A DNA stretch of 64,000 nt from Incurvaria masculella (taxonomy: Eukaryota; Arthropoda; Insecta; Lepidoptera; Incurvariidae). The DNA is taken from assembly GCA_946894095.1 (NCBI GenBank), contig OX335642.1, forward strand, positions 755,021-819,020, in the 5' to 3' direction. The translations under genes and the position numbers were made by a program. The notes below the pieces were generated by a model. That model searched no databases, was not told where the DNA came from, and was given only the letters and a program-made list of their open reading frames with translations. Of this stretch, positions 44,291 through 54,954 are shown piece by piece. Position 1 is the first letter of the stretch; every line of letters begins with the position of its first letter.

Positions 44291-44824
44291 CAGCCGGATT
44301 TCCATAAAATTATATGGGCCTTTTGACCATATAGCGGAGCCGCGATATCGAAAGAAAGAAAAAAGGAAAGTGAATTTATTCGAACAACAAAAACACATAA
44401 AATAACGTAATTACATAAGAAAAGGAGTTAATTTAAAATTTAATATAAAATTTGAAAGAAAACAAAAGCATTTTTTTATTTATTTTGAAAACAAACAGTC
44501 ATACAAAAAATTACAATTATAAATAAGAAAAACACATAGACCTATAGTTCCCTATTTTGACATTAGTTACAGTTTACATTAGTACATTTAAAGTAAATTT
44601 TAAGATAATAAACAGTGTTGTTGTGGAGGCTCAGCGAGAAAATCGCCCGTGAAGTAAGAAACTTCTCAAGCGGCGCTGTTTTTCAGCCACCACCTTCTAC
44701 GCTGTGTATGTTAAAAAAATATATAGTTTTCGTGTCGCCGTGAGCAACAGTGAGCCGACTTACTAAGCTGCAGGCCAGATCAGTGGGAAAATTTCCAGAT
44801 ATATATGACGAGTCTGTGTGTGTA
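44291..44824. other. AT-rich stretch
   Basis: Poly-A/T-rich 44395-44600, then 44620-44720 (GTGGAGGCTCAGCGAGAAAA TCGCCCGTGAAG) of mixed composition. Nothing recognised. Confidence 0.3.
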
Positions 44825-44832
44825 GGTGGTAT

Positions 44833-45474
44833 GGGGGAACGGCAGAACGTCTAATATGCAGATAGTATAATATCATATTTAAAAAAAAAATTAAAACCAT
44901 GCACAACGTATAATCGGCAGATCGTATAATTTTATACGTAGTGCATGAAGAAGTTTAAAAAATAAAATTTCTTATTTCTCCATACATAACGTATAATAGT
45001 CACAACGAATAAAATTATGATCTTTATTTAACAAAAAAAGAAAACCGTGCATATCATATAATCCAAAAACTTGTCATACTATAAGCGCCCTTACGAATAT
45101 ACCTTTAAAGCGTATACTCGCACGCGACTTTTCGACCGTCTCAATTATCGTAAGGTGTTACTGTTTAACAAATATCGATTCTTAGCAATTTCAGCCTTAA
45201 ATGTATCGTTATTAGGGCGCTTTATGCAGTGCTTAAATGGCATATTATACGTTCTGCATGGTTTTCTTTTTTTGTGAATCCACGTTAGGAATATTATACG
45301 TTGTGACTATTATACGTTATGCATAATACAAAGAGTTGATTCAATTTTTAAACTTTCTTCATGCACAACGTATACAATTATACGTTGTGAATATTATACG
45401 ATATGCATGGTTTTGATTTTTTGGAAAAAAATACTTTTATACGTTTTGAATATTATACGTAGTGAATACGACTC
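44833..45474 (-). mobile_element. 642-bp motif-iterated foldback element, copy 2
   Basis: The reverse-complement counterpart of 42781-43422, exactly the same length by my count. It has its own perfect 8-bp direct repeat GGTGGTAT (44825-44832 and 45475-45482). The different duplication shows a separate insertion rather than a duplication of one locus. It contains about 10 exact motif cores and several decayed ones, and the same central block (ATTGAGACGGTCGAAAAGTC on the minus strand). Confidence 0.88.
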
Positions 45475-45482
45475 GGTGGTAT

Positions 45483-46044
45483 GAGGGTGTGTACGGATGT
45501 GTGAAGACCAATTATCGCATCGATCGCATTCCACTTCTCTTTCCTATCTCTTCAGTGGTTTCTTATTAAAGTTTTTTTTAGTATGGATCGTTACCAAAAA
45601 TGCAATTACTTCAGAGGTTTCCGGGAAGTTCCTTGTGATGGTATCGGAACCCCAACCGCTCCTCGAGCCTGCTAGTCGATAAGCGACAGACGTGTCTCCC
45701 TTTCAGGACCACCTCTTTTTTCAAGCGCCGAATCCAACGCACGTGGATTAAGGGATTTTGTCTGGCTGAGTGGTGTACATTACTCATCCTGCGATGACAT
45801 AACACGCAGCTTGGCGCAGCCGCTGCCCCTCGCCACGGTGGTCCTAGGTTGCAATGTATTCGTCTTAAACTCTGCACTAATAGGTTTTTTCTAATCTGTT
45901 CGCAATTGAGGGAAACTTCATTATATGTTCATACAGTTAACAAAGGAGTTATTTTTATAGAAATGTCACATAATAAGTTAAGAAAAAAATATTGGTTTAG
46001 AAAAATCGATATCCTTTTTTTTAAAAGTATTTTTTTAGAAAATT
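45483..46044. other. Unassigned; mixed-composition patch
   Basis: 45600-45860 is GC-rich, with an 88-codon minus-strand frame rich in Arg (CVLCHRRMSNVHHSARQNPL). I do not recognise it; it could be an eroded LINE. The rest is AT-rich. Confidence 0.3.
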
Positions 46045-46175
46045 CTTAACAAAATAACAATTCACAACAGATAGTACACTGCAATAACAACATAACACGT
46101 AGGGCGCAAAGGCGGGATTATCCCTCAGAGAAATCGTCAATCTCCGGGCTTGGGCATTTGAGATGTTCAATGAGG
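46045..46175 (-). repeat. LINE family Y 3' UTR fragment
   Basis: CTGCAATAACAACATAACAC GTAGGGCGCAAAGGCGGGAT TATCCCTC matches 52900-52940 and, inverted, 22190-22235. Confidence 0.6.
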
Positions 46176-46425
46176 ATGTATTTGGTCGTCGAGTTAACAA
46201 TGGGGCTTATTACGAAGGCACTAATCTGACCAAAAATCCTTATGAGATATAACCTCGGAGTATTTATTCGTAATAAAAGAGGCACGGTGTGTTTTATGAA
46301 AATATTTAAGTTCCTTATCACCTTTGCTTGATTTTTTCTATTGTTGATATCCTGTCACGTTTACGTTAAGTGGAAATGCAAAAGTACTGTAACTTTCCGA
46401 TTTATTATTTCATGTTGGAAGCTTG

Positions 46426-46790
46426 TTAAGGTGGGCCCGTAAGCATCCGAAAATTTCGCCTCCCATAAAAACGTAGTTTACTAATTATTTTCAAAACCAC
46501 TGTTCCAATTTACTTGACATTAGGTATCTACTATTAGGCAACCAACATCTGTGTCTGCATGCCTTTGTTTTTTCGGTGAAAGTATCCTGGCTCAAACCAC
46601 AGAGAAAACAAAATTTGTATGAAGACTTTATTTGATTCTGTTTGGATTTTTCAAAAAAATAACCACGTGCAGACACAGATATTTGTTTCCTGATAATAGA
46701 TATTAAACATCAATTCAATTGGAACAGTTGTTTTCAAATGATTAGTAAACAACGTTTGTATGGGGAGCATAGCTTACGGGCCATCCTTAA
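46426..46790. mobile_element. TTAA foldback MITE with about 150-bp arms
   Basis: TTAA at both ends. The left arm TTAAGGTGGGCCCGTAAGC and the complement of the right arm TTAAGGATGGCCCGTAAGC continue in parallel (GTTTACTAAT, CTGTTCCAATT, ATCTGTGTCTGCA) for about 150 bases. The terminal TTAAGGTGGGCC is shared with MITE family 2, which suggests the same mobilising transposase type. Confidence 0.84.
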
Positions 46791-47450
46791 GAGCCTATAT
46801 TTTAAAACTGAAACGCCCATTATTTACCCATAAAGACGTCGCGCAGCTCCCCACAGGAGAAACCTGTTTTCTACATCAAAACATTTACGATTTACGATTT
46901 ATTTATAAATATTCTGAATCTTGGAGAAGGACATAGGCTACCGTTCGAAGGGAATAACTTGAAGAGGTTGAAATAGGGGATGAAATTTGTATGGGGAATT
47001 CATATAAGATCCAGGAAATGGCCCGACATCAGTCCAAACCGACATTGACCCGAGCGGAGCCGGGTACCTCAGCTATAATGATATACATTGATGCAACGAA
47101 AATGAGAAATCTATATATGGCGCCACGCAGGAAAATGGGAATATTTAAATCGTGTGGTTCCAGTCGAGCGAAAGAGCTTTGCCGTATGATAAATACATGA
47201 TGTTCTTATTCCGAACGAAATCCTAAAGCAAATTGGAGGTAGAACGTGTTTGTACAAGAAAAAGATTATTCTGTCTGAGGGGAGCAGACATTTTGAATTA
47301 TTCGCAAAGCAAACCGCTGCTCTTGTTCTAACATGTACACGTGTAGATAATGAGCTAACATAACATATTACATCATATAGACGTGCCTACACGTGATGAC
47401 GTGACAAATGATAAGAGGCTAATTAGGTACGGTTAGAACTCATATGCAGT
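46791..47450. other. Unassigned stretch
   Basis: No gene. A 69-codon frame at 46991-47200 has no domain. CATATAGACGTGCCTACACG near 47375 has no assigned role. Confidence 0.3.
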
Positions 47451-47750
47451 TTTATAGGGTTCCGTACCCAAAGGGTGAAAACGGAACCCTTTTACTAAGC
47501 CTCCGCTGTCCGTCCGTCCGTCCGTCCTTCCGTCCGTCCGACCGTTTGTCACAGGGCTGTTTCTCATGAACCGTAATAGGTAGGCAGCTAAAATGTTCAC
47601 AGAGTGTGTATTTATTTTGCCGCTATAACAACAAATAGATAAAATAAAACAAATATAAAAAATAAGGGGGGGGGGGGGGATACAAAAAAACGTGATTTTT
47701 GTTTCATCTTGTACGATGGTACGGAACCCTTTATGTGAGAGTCTGACTCA
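47451..47750 (-). repeat. CCGT repeat, copy 5
   Basis: TAGGGTTCCGTACCCAAAGG, CCTCCGCTGTCCGTCCGTCC, GTCACAGGGCTGTTTCTCAT, a 14-base G run near 47667-47680, then TACGATGGTACGGAACCC. The last block (GTCTGACTC) is decayed. Confidence 0.82.
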
Positions 47751-47954
47751 TTTAATATAAAGCTCGGAATTTGGCGTACTCCAGGCCCTCACATGGGAGG
47801 TGCCCGACTACGCCCATGGTCTTTCAAACTTTCACGGGGGCTGCGAAATCCATGCCGGTCGTTAAGGTTTAGGTTGGTAGGTAGGTAGGCACGTTTGGTT
47901 AGGTAGATGGATATTCTATCGGCTATCAAAATCGAAAACTCAGTTATAGGTATT

Positions 47955-48068
47955 CAGTCAGTCAGCGTTTTTGCGTCCGCTGCTGGACATACGCCTCTCC
48001 AATTTTTCTCTATTCCTCCCGGCCCTAAGCGGTACGGAACCACTGCTTTCCGCCGACGCACTTGATAT
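47955..48068 (-). pseudogene. RTE-type LINE C-terminus
   Basis: The minus strand reads IKCVGGKQWFRTA, then an in-frame stop and an indel, then a GEAYVQQRTQK-like end and GCTGACTGACTG tail. It is the same family as 36421-36655, without that copy's palindrome. 47751-47954 is unassigned (GCGTACTCCAGGCCCTCACA). Confidence 0.65.
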
Positions 48069-49997
48069 TTAACTATACAAAAAATAGAAAATCCATGTTA
48101 TTTATGTAACGTGCAATAATGCAAAAGCAGTGTGACATTTTCAAGTCTTTCTTGAAAAATATTTCTTATTAATATTAGTCACTTATTTGTAGGATTTCCG
48201 TATAATAAACACAGACTTAGTTCTGCCTTTAGAGACTATTAATTGCGATTCAATAGGTAAAGATGACGTGTTTCTTGGACTTGTTGGACTGTAAGCGGTA
48301 AAAATAGAAAGATTTTTCTGCAGAACGGAAATATCCTTCCCAAGAAAAATACACAATACGTTTTGTACGTGTTGTAATTCATATTGCTGGATACGAGAAT
48401 CCGATTTAAGAAAAAGATCATATGATCGAGGATCTGTCCAAATGACCCACATCAATTCAGATCAGGTATTATTGTAACGACGCATACACAGAACCCTTTG
48501 CTGACAAACTTAGTTAGGATATTTGTTGATATTTCTGAAAAGCATATTGCTTGTAGTTTAAAGATTTTCGGTCACGAACATGAGTGACCCTTTTCATGAA
48601 AAAAAAAGTTACGATAAAACACGAAGAAGTAATTAAATCTTGAGAATGATTTATATCTATATGACGGATATAATGTTTTCAATGGAAACCATTTTCTCAT
48701 CTTACAGCTTTAGTTTTCATATCTTACAAAACTTAAGTAGTAAGCCTCACGCATCGTTTCCTGCTCAGTATTCGTTCTATTGTAAGAAAAAAAAAACATG
48801 CGGTTCCTAAGCAGAATCAGTACGGCATGTTTCCAGTGAGAGAAGAGCTGTCTTTGAAGCAAATATAAATATTGTTCCTAGTCTAAAAAATATACCGTAA
48901 TTTAAAGAAATAATACAAATCGGAGAGCTAACTAAACACCGATTTCTTGTTAAAAAAGTTACATCTTTACCTAGGTATAGTATACTAATATTCGTAACTA
49001 GTTACACCACACATCATCTACGCAGCACAAATAGTATGCTGTCAGTATATCGTTGCGTGTATGTGCCACGGTACGCGCCCCGTAGCGAAGCAGACCGCAT
49101 CGGCTCTTTTCTCCTTTTTCCCGCCCGTCAAAAAACTAAGATTTATTCCATGTAATTTTGGGAATAGCCCTTGTAATACAGGGCGTCATGGAAACCACAT
49201 AAATCACCGAATGTTCAATACGGGGGAGTTTTACATGCAAATGTGGCGGTACCTGTTATGTGTAAAACCTGATTCGCCATTTTTTAGGAATAATGAAAGC
49301 AAACGAAAAAGAAAAAACTTTATTTACAGCCACCTTATATTGTATTTAATTTCGTCAAATCGGTGCACAAGCTATACTCAGAGAGGTATGGTTTTCTATT
49401 TTAAGGCATAGATAATTAGCATTATGATTGGGGCATCCATTCGTCTACCATCGTCAAGCTTACTAAATATTTTAAACTAAACTAGATATGTTAAAGGTAA
49501 TGCAAAAAGGGATTTAAGATAATCCAGTGCACATCTTGGTCATTTCAATAACTCTAATAATAAATATTTGAAATCAGCATATGGCACAAAAAGACGAAAA
49601 TTAATGCCATTAAGAATTCTCTAACGTTCAATCTTAGAGATGTAGGAGAGATGCAGTAAGGCGGCAAAAAACAAAGGATTTTTTTAAATTAAAGTATTAA
49701 TAGTCCTACAACATATATATTTATATATTTAAGTAAATTGCATTAAAATACTCAAATACATTTTAACATATGACATTAATATGTTATCAATAATAATCCA
49801 GTAATTATGTTTTGGGTCTTGCTATTTCAAGATAAACGTATTTTCGTTCGTTAGTTCGGCCGTGGAGCCCGGAGTTCCAGAAGCAACCACATTTATCTCA
49901 TTTCGCGAAACTATACTCAAAAGGGCATCATACCTCCAGAAATCCGGAGTGCTAACCAGCTTGTTTGTTATACGTTTGAAGACCCACATTCTTCTAC
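48069..49997. other. Long stretch without gene or clear repeat
   Basis: About 1.9 kb, AT-rich. Frames of 60-116 codons (for example at 49061-49411) show no domain. Nothing else recognised. Confidence 0.35.
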
Positions 49998-50193
49998 AGT
50001 CCCGCCTCCCGTCATCAATTCCTGGTCGAAGCGGCAATGAAAATTGTCCGTGTTTTCCATCCAGTTCAATGTAGCCGTGCAATATGAGGAAGGTCCTGGC
50101 ATGGCACCTAGTTCCCATGTGGTGTGTTGGGCTAATACCATAACAGAAGGTGTGGTACTAGCCATCCATGTCCAGTCACATAAAAAAAAAAAA
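49998..50193 (+). repeat. 5'-truncated SINE
   Basis: Body only: TGGTCGAAGCGGCAATGAAA, TCCATCCAGTTCAATGTAGC, GGCATGGCACCTAGTTCCCA, and an A-tail at 50180-50193. The GTTCCCATGTGGTGTGTTGG variant places it with the 5S-headed copies. Confidence 0.75.
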
Positions 50194-50308
50194 GATTATA
50201 TATACGTAGTTTTTTTTCAAACTTTTTTTAATGCTTTATACCTGCGTTTTGGACATTGACTGGAAATATTGAAAATTTAAACATATTGCCGTCGACACCA
50301 AATTTTTG

Positions 50309-50684
50309 TCGGCCTCGGTTGCTCAGTGTGCGACGCCTTGCGAATCGATAAGCTGGGGAAGCACCTCTAAGCGCGGTTAGGTTTAGGATGGGTGACCATT
50401 TTCAACCGTTGAGGCTGGCCGTGGTTCGGATTCCACATAAAAACGGTCAGTCCTCTTCCTTTCTTACTAGGTGGTAGCGTTAATGCTTCCCGGGTTGGTA
50501 CCATCGCACTGAATGAACTATGATCGAAGCGGCAATAGAAATTGTCCTTGTTTTCCATCTAGTTCAATGTAGCCGAGCAATATAAGGAAGGTCCTGGCAT
50601 CTAGTTCCCATGTGGTGTGGCATCTAGGCCAATATCTGACGGTCAGTTCGGTATTAGCCATCCATGTTCAATTACATAAAAAAA
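50309..50684 (+). repeat. 5S-headed SINE, diverged copy
   Basis: The head at 50312-50400 keeps GGTTTAGGATGGGTGACCAT (5S box C region) but has lost most of box A. The body is complete to CATAAAAAAAGAA. Confidence 0.7.
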
Positions 50685-51782
50685 GAATCACATCGGTTGA
50701 AAAAAAACCGACGTACTTATTAGTAACAAAAAGTATGTTCTACAACAAATCAGGCTGTAGGTAGGTACGGCGCCGAATCCGCCCAGCGTGAGCGTCTCCT
50801 GAGATTAGCCCGCGAGAGATAAAGCGCCGCGCGGCGGACATATTTCACGCCATTGACGCGTCCGCCCGCCGCCGCCGCCGCCGATTGCGCGAGAAAAAAG
50901 CTTAAATTTTATGTTTTTTCAGGCCGCGCGTGAAGGCTCTCATACTTCGCGGGCGAACGAGTTTTTCGATGAAAGTGTGCTCTTCGTTTGAAACGGTTGG
51001 AACTTAAACTTTACTTAAGGGCATATACTTTTATACATATAAATATACTTTTTCGTACTAAGCGGGTACGTCGCTTATTACAAGGAATTCCAAGGAATGG
51101 CATTAAGTTTGATAATAATGTAAGGAAAACAATATTTAATCATAATATTTAAAAATAAACACATCGAATTTAGATGATCAAAAAAGTCAATTTGCAGGTT
51201 GAAAGCCTAGCTACAATTAAAAGGTATGTCGCTGATGCCTTGTGTTCTCAAAGTAGACAAATATTCATATACTTTTACATAAAAAGTTTGAACACAAAAT
51301 ACGAGCGTCAGATTTTTACCGCTATAGTTTTCAAATATATCAATGCATCTTTCATCTTTTTTAAATTTCAAAATAAGTAGTACTTTTAAAAATAATATAA
51401 TATGGTTTCACTTACTACCTTATGTAACTGAATCGAATCCATTGTAATAATGCCCTGAAAGCTGAATATGTGTACGAGAAAGGTCACATAGCTATGTTAC
51501 AAAATTAATATAATACATTTTTATTCTCGTGCATTTCGGAAGAGTTGATTAGTTCATAGTTCAAAATGTTTATTCCGTGGAGTATGTTATTTCAAGTGCT
51601 GCTAACTGCACTCAATACTATAGAACATGTCAAAATTTTAATATATGTAAAAAACAATAATTCATACATTATTCCTTAAGCATACAAATGACTTGTTAGT
51701 TGTCAATTAATATTATGTAATTACAGATTAGAATTAAAACTAGGAATACCGACACTATAATTAAGCAAGTACAAGTCAGCCT
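50685..51782. other. GC-rich patch then AT-rich DNA
   Basis: 50755-50960 is strongly GC-rich (GCGCCGCGCGGCGGACATAT, CCGCCCGCCGCCGCCGCCGC). There is no domain; it is a candidate conserved element. 50990-51780 is AT-rich, nothing recognised. Confidence 0.35.
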
Positions 51783-52580
51783 GTCAGCCTAAGTGGCCCA
51801 GTGGCGCGACACTTAGGCGATCGCTCTCTGAAGTTAAGCAACGCTGGGTCCGGTCTGGTCTTGGATGGGTGACCATTCGACCGTTTTTTTTTTTTATGCG
51901 ACCTGACATGGATGGCTAATACCAAACAACTATCGTTATGATATTAGCCCAATACACCACATTCCCGAAGGAATTAGGTGCCATGCCAGGACCTTCCCTT
52001 TATGAGCACGGCTACATTGAACTGGATGGAAAACACGGACAATTTTTCATTGCCGCTTCGACCATCTTTTCATCCAATGCGATGGTACCAACCCGGGCGG
52101 GCTTAAACCCTACCACCTAGTAGGGGAAGGGGACCTACAGTTTAACATGGATTCCGAACCATGGAGCAGCTCGCATTCGTGACGAAATGCACTTATCGAA
52201 CTCTGAAAGAGAAAGACAGTGGTGCAAGTTGGTATTGAACCCGGGCCTCTGGTACGCTAGGCCAGTCCCCGCGCCACTAGGCTACGAGCCGCTCACCGTT
52301 GAGAGAGGCTGGCCGTGGTTCGGATTCCACGTTAAACTGTAGGTCCCCTTCCTTACTTACTAGGTGGTAGGGTTAATCCCGCCCGGGTTGGTACCATCGC
52401 ATTGGATGAACGATGGTCGAAGCGGCAATGAAAATTGTCCGTGTTTTCCATCCAGTTCAATGTAGCCATGCAACATAAGGAAGGTCCTGGCATGGCACCT
52501 AGTTCCCATGTGGTGTGTTGGGCTAATACCATGACAGAACTTGTGGTATTAGCCATCCATGTCCAGTCACATAAAAAAAA
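51783..52580 (+). mobile_element. 5S-headed SINE, split by a tRNA-headed SINE
   Basis: Outer element: 51783-51885 and 52301-52580. The head contains CTGAAGTTAAGCAACGCTGG and GGTCTTGGATGGGTGACCAT, matching the box A, intermediate element and box C of 5S rRNA genes (known 5S: GAAGTTAAGCAAC ... TTGGATGGGTGACC). The body follows from GAGAGAGGCTGGCCGTGGTT to an A-tail at 52573-52580. ACCGTT at 51880-51885 and 52295-52300 brackets the insert as its target duplication. Confidence 0.87.
51886..52294 (-). mobile_element. tRNA-headed SINE nested in the 5S-headed SINE
   Basis: 409 bp. Reversed A-tail, body, then the head ACCCGGGCCTCTGGTACGCT ... CCACTAGGCTACGAGCCGC. On the minus strand this gives TAGCCTAGTGG and GGGTTCAATACC. 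It is almost identical to 40304-40710, so recently active. Confidence 0.88.
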
Positions 52581-52749
52581 GTCAATGAACACGAATAAGC
52601 GACTAAAATTGGTGATATAAAAATCATCAACAGAGTAAAATACATTTTCGATCAATAAGTTTCTGACATCATTCCTAAATTGTTTGGACTTTTCAAATGG
52701 CCTGGTATATTGTTAAACTTTTGAATTTTTAAATGGTCGCCCTGTTGCT

Positions 52750-52823
52750 GAACTCGGGATTCGTTGTTCGTGGTAATACACGTAAATGTTTTAGGTCCCC
52801 TTCTTTTAAGAGTTAATTGGGTC
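52750..52823 (+). repeat. Scrap of SINE body
   Basis: TCGTTGTTCGTGGTAATACA and GTTTTAGGTCCCCTTCTTTT resemble the head-body junction of the copy at 38875. It is cut off by a LINE fragment. 52581-52749 is unassigned. Confidence 0.35.
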
Positions 52824-53052
52824 TGATTGATTGGAATTGATTGAAAATTCTTTATTACGACACAAAAAAAAACTATTTACAAAAGAAAGTAAAGTGCAAT
52901 AACAACATAAGTGGGGCGCAAAGGCGGGCTTATCCCTCGAAGAGATTTCTTCCAGCTGACCTTTGGGTGTTTGAGAAGTTCAATAGGTATATATTCGTAG
53001 GTAGTGGCGGTAGGTTTGGTTTGTTAGTTTGAGTATTAACCTAAAACTAAGT
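52824..53052 (-). repeat. LINE family Y 3' UTR fragment
   Basis: Reverse complement of the 22073-22308 type: GATTGGAATTGATTGAAAAT, GTGGGGCGCAAAGGCGGGCT, GTAGTGGCGGTAGGTTTGGT. No coding part. Confidence 0.7.
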
Positions 53053-53116
53053 AATCATTTGGTACATACATACATACATTAATTATTTAATAAACTTACT
53101 TAAAAATATTGTTGGT

Positions 53117-53313
53117 CTGCGTTGGCACCATTGCATTGAATGAAAGATAGTCGAATAGTTGTCTCCGTTTTCCATCCATTTCAATGCAGCCGTGAAAATA
53201 AAGAAGAAATAAGGAAGGTCTTGGCGTGGTACCTAGTTCACACAAAAGGTGTTGGGCTAATATCATGACAGTGGGTGTGATATTAGCCATCCATGTCCGC
53301 AGTCACATAAAAA
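53117..53313 (+). repeat. 5'-truncated SINE
   Basis: TTGGCACCATTGCATTGAAT, TCCATCCATTTCAATGCAGC, TGGGCTAATATCATGACAGT and CAGTCACATAAAA. A short internal duplication near AAGAAGAAATAAGGAAGG. Confidence 0.7.
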
Positions 53314-53565
53314 CTGATGTTGGATTCCACGACAGAAAGCAATTAATAAAATAACACGGTCTGGAGTGACAAAACGGCAGGTTACGCATATTTTCAAGAG
53401 ATGGTGACGGCGAGGTCAGATAGGAAACAATAGCCGCTAGGATCTAAACGTATTAGCCAACCTTCAGCGGGGAGAGAGCATCGCGTATTCACGCCACGAA
53501 CTCTTCAATACAGCCTCCTTCAGAGGGTACGCTCGTCATAACAAGCTTCGCACCGGAATGACCTA

Positions 53566-54386
53566 GTTTTTTATGTAAATCGATATAGATGGCTAATATA
53601 ACACACACTGACATAATAATAGCCCAACACACCGCATTCCCGAAGGTATTCGTTGCCATGGCAAGGCTCCGGCTACGTTGATATTTTCATCCAATGCGAT
53701 GGTACCAACCCGGGCAGGCTTAACCCTACCGCCTAGTAGGGGGTGAGGGCTTTTAGTTTTATATGGATTTCGAACCATGGAACAGCTCTTATTACTTATT
53801 TACGAAATGCACTTACCCAACTCATAAATAGAGATAAAATGGTGCATTAAGGCGCTAGGACTAGCCAACTACTCGCGCCATACAAATGCACTTTTTAACA
53901 AATGTAATAATATGTAGTGAAACGCTTCAGCAAATCCAAATAGAACTCCAGACTGATAATGGATTGTTAATATTTTTTTATTCCATCATTTATTTAAATA
54001 ATAATAAAAAAAAAAAAAGTTGAATCTGAAAGTCATTCGATTTCTAGATATAAGCAAAAACAGCATATATGCATAAACAAAAAATTCCATTGGCTTTTAG
54101 ATTTCTACATTTAGTCAAAAAAGTTCGGAAATGGACACCGTTTCCGCAATGTATTTTGTATAGAAAAAGGAAACATACATTAACGAAAATCATTCGATTC
54201 CTAGAAAAGGAATCATATATTGTAAGGATGACACTTATAATCGTCAGACTTAGTTAGTTTACTTGGGGTGCCTCGTCTAACTTTGCGATTTGGCTAGTAC
54301 CAAGCCCTTAACGGGGCCGGTACATGCAACCATGACCTCTGGCATAGAAGACAAATCTACACGTCCCTGAAGTATGAGCCGCTCAC
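53566..54386 (-). repeat. tRNA-headed SINE split by a MITE
   Basis: 53566-53846 (tail and body) and 54312-54386 (GGGGCCGGTACATGCAACCA ... GAGCCGCTCA, degraded head) are one minus-strand SINE with MITE copy 5 inserted at its TTAA-like site. 53314-53565 and 54387-54954 show nothing recognised. Confidence 0.72.
53847..54311 (+). mobile_element. TTAA MITE family 1, copy 5
   Basis: 465 bp with TTAA at 53847-53850 and 54308-54311, inside a SINE. It carries a small internal deletion near 54020. The two SINE halves outside match the family on either side, which confirms both MITE ends. Confidence 0.9.
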
Positions 54387-54954
54387 TGATGAGTTTATTT
54401 ATCTTTTTATTATATTAGGTGAGCAATTTTCTTTGTTCTGCGAGTTTTGATGGGACTTGCACAATAAGTGACATTTAAAAAGATCAAGACCAATAAAACA
54501 GGGACAAAGATAGCGCCTAGCTGTACGCCTACATAATTGTTTGCGAACATAAAAGGATCTAGGTTTTTGTTACAATAGCAAGAAATCTCACCGCAATTCG
54601 ATAACCTTCACAAGAAACGATAAAGTTGTACCATGCCAAAAAACATATTCAAAAGAAATGCACAAGACAAGAAAATAAGAAGGCGCAAGTTTTTAGGGCT
54701 AGCGTACTGTGAGTTTAGGGCGGGTTCGGATCGGCCGATATTAAGTGTCGCCTTGGAGGACGCTCGGCATTAATTCATACCGCACTCACACACGGCGTCT
54801 TCAATAAATAGCTAGACATGAGACGCATGGCCAATGGCCCACTACAATGGGACAATGACGTGGGTTCACGGGATGCTGACTCAGGCCGGCGACACACTTT
54901 ATGTCAGCTTTCTGAGGGTGATCTATATCCAAATTCTTTCGGCAGTAATCTGGT

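Noticed and set aside
43541..44398. 285-codon minus-strand open frame
   Set aside because: It is antisense to a LINE fragment in its upstream part and runs on through a GC-rich patch where stops are rare. Low-complexity Arg/Pro content and no domain.
42781..45474. CRISPR-like array of repeated CGTATAAT motifs with spacers
   Set aside because: Repeats are in both orientations, spacers are not of uniform length, and each set is bounded by transposon-type target duplications in an insect genome.
42781..45474. A single composite transposon with 642-bp terminal inverted repeats
   Set aside because: Each 642-bp unit has its own distinct 8-bp duplication on both sides, so they are two insertions.
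51783..51890. A genuine 5S rRNA gene
   Set aside because: Only the internal promoter part matches. The 5' and 3' ends that must pair in 5S rRNA are missing and the segment continues into a SINE body.
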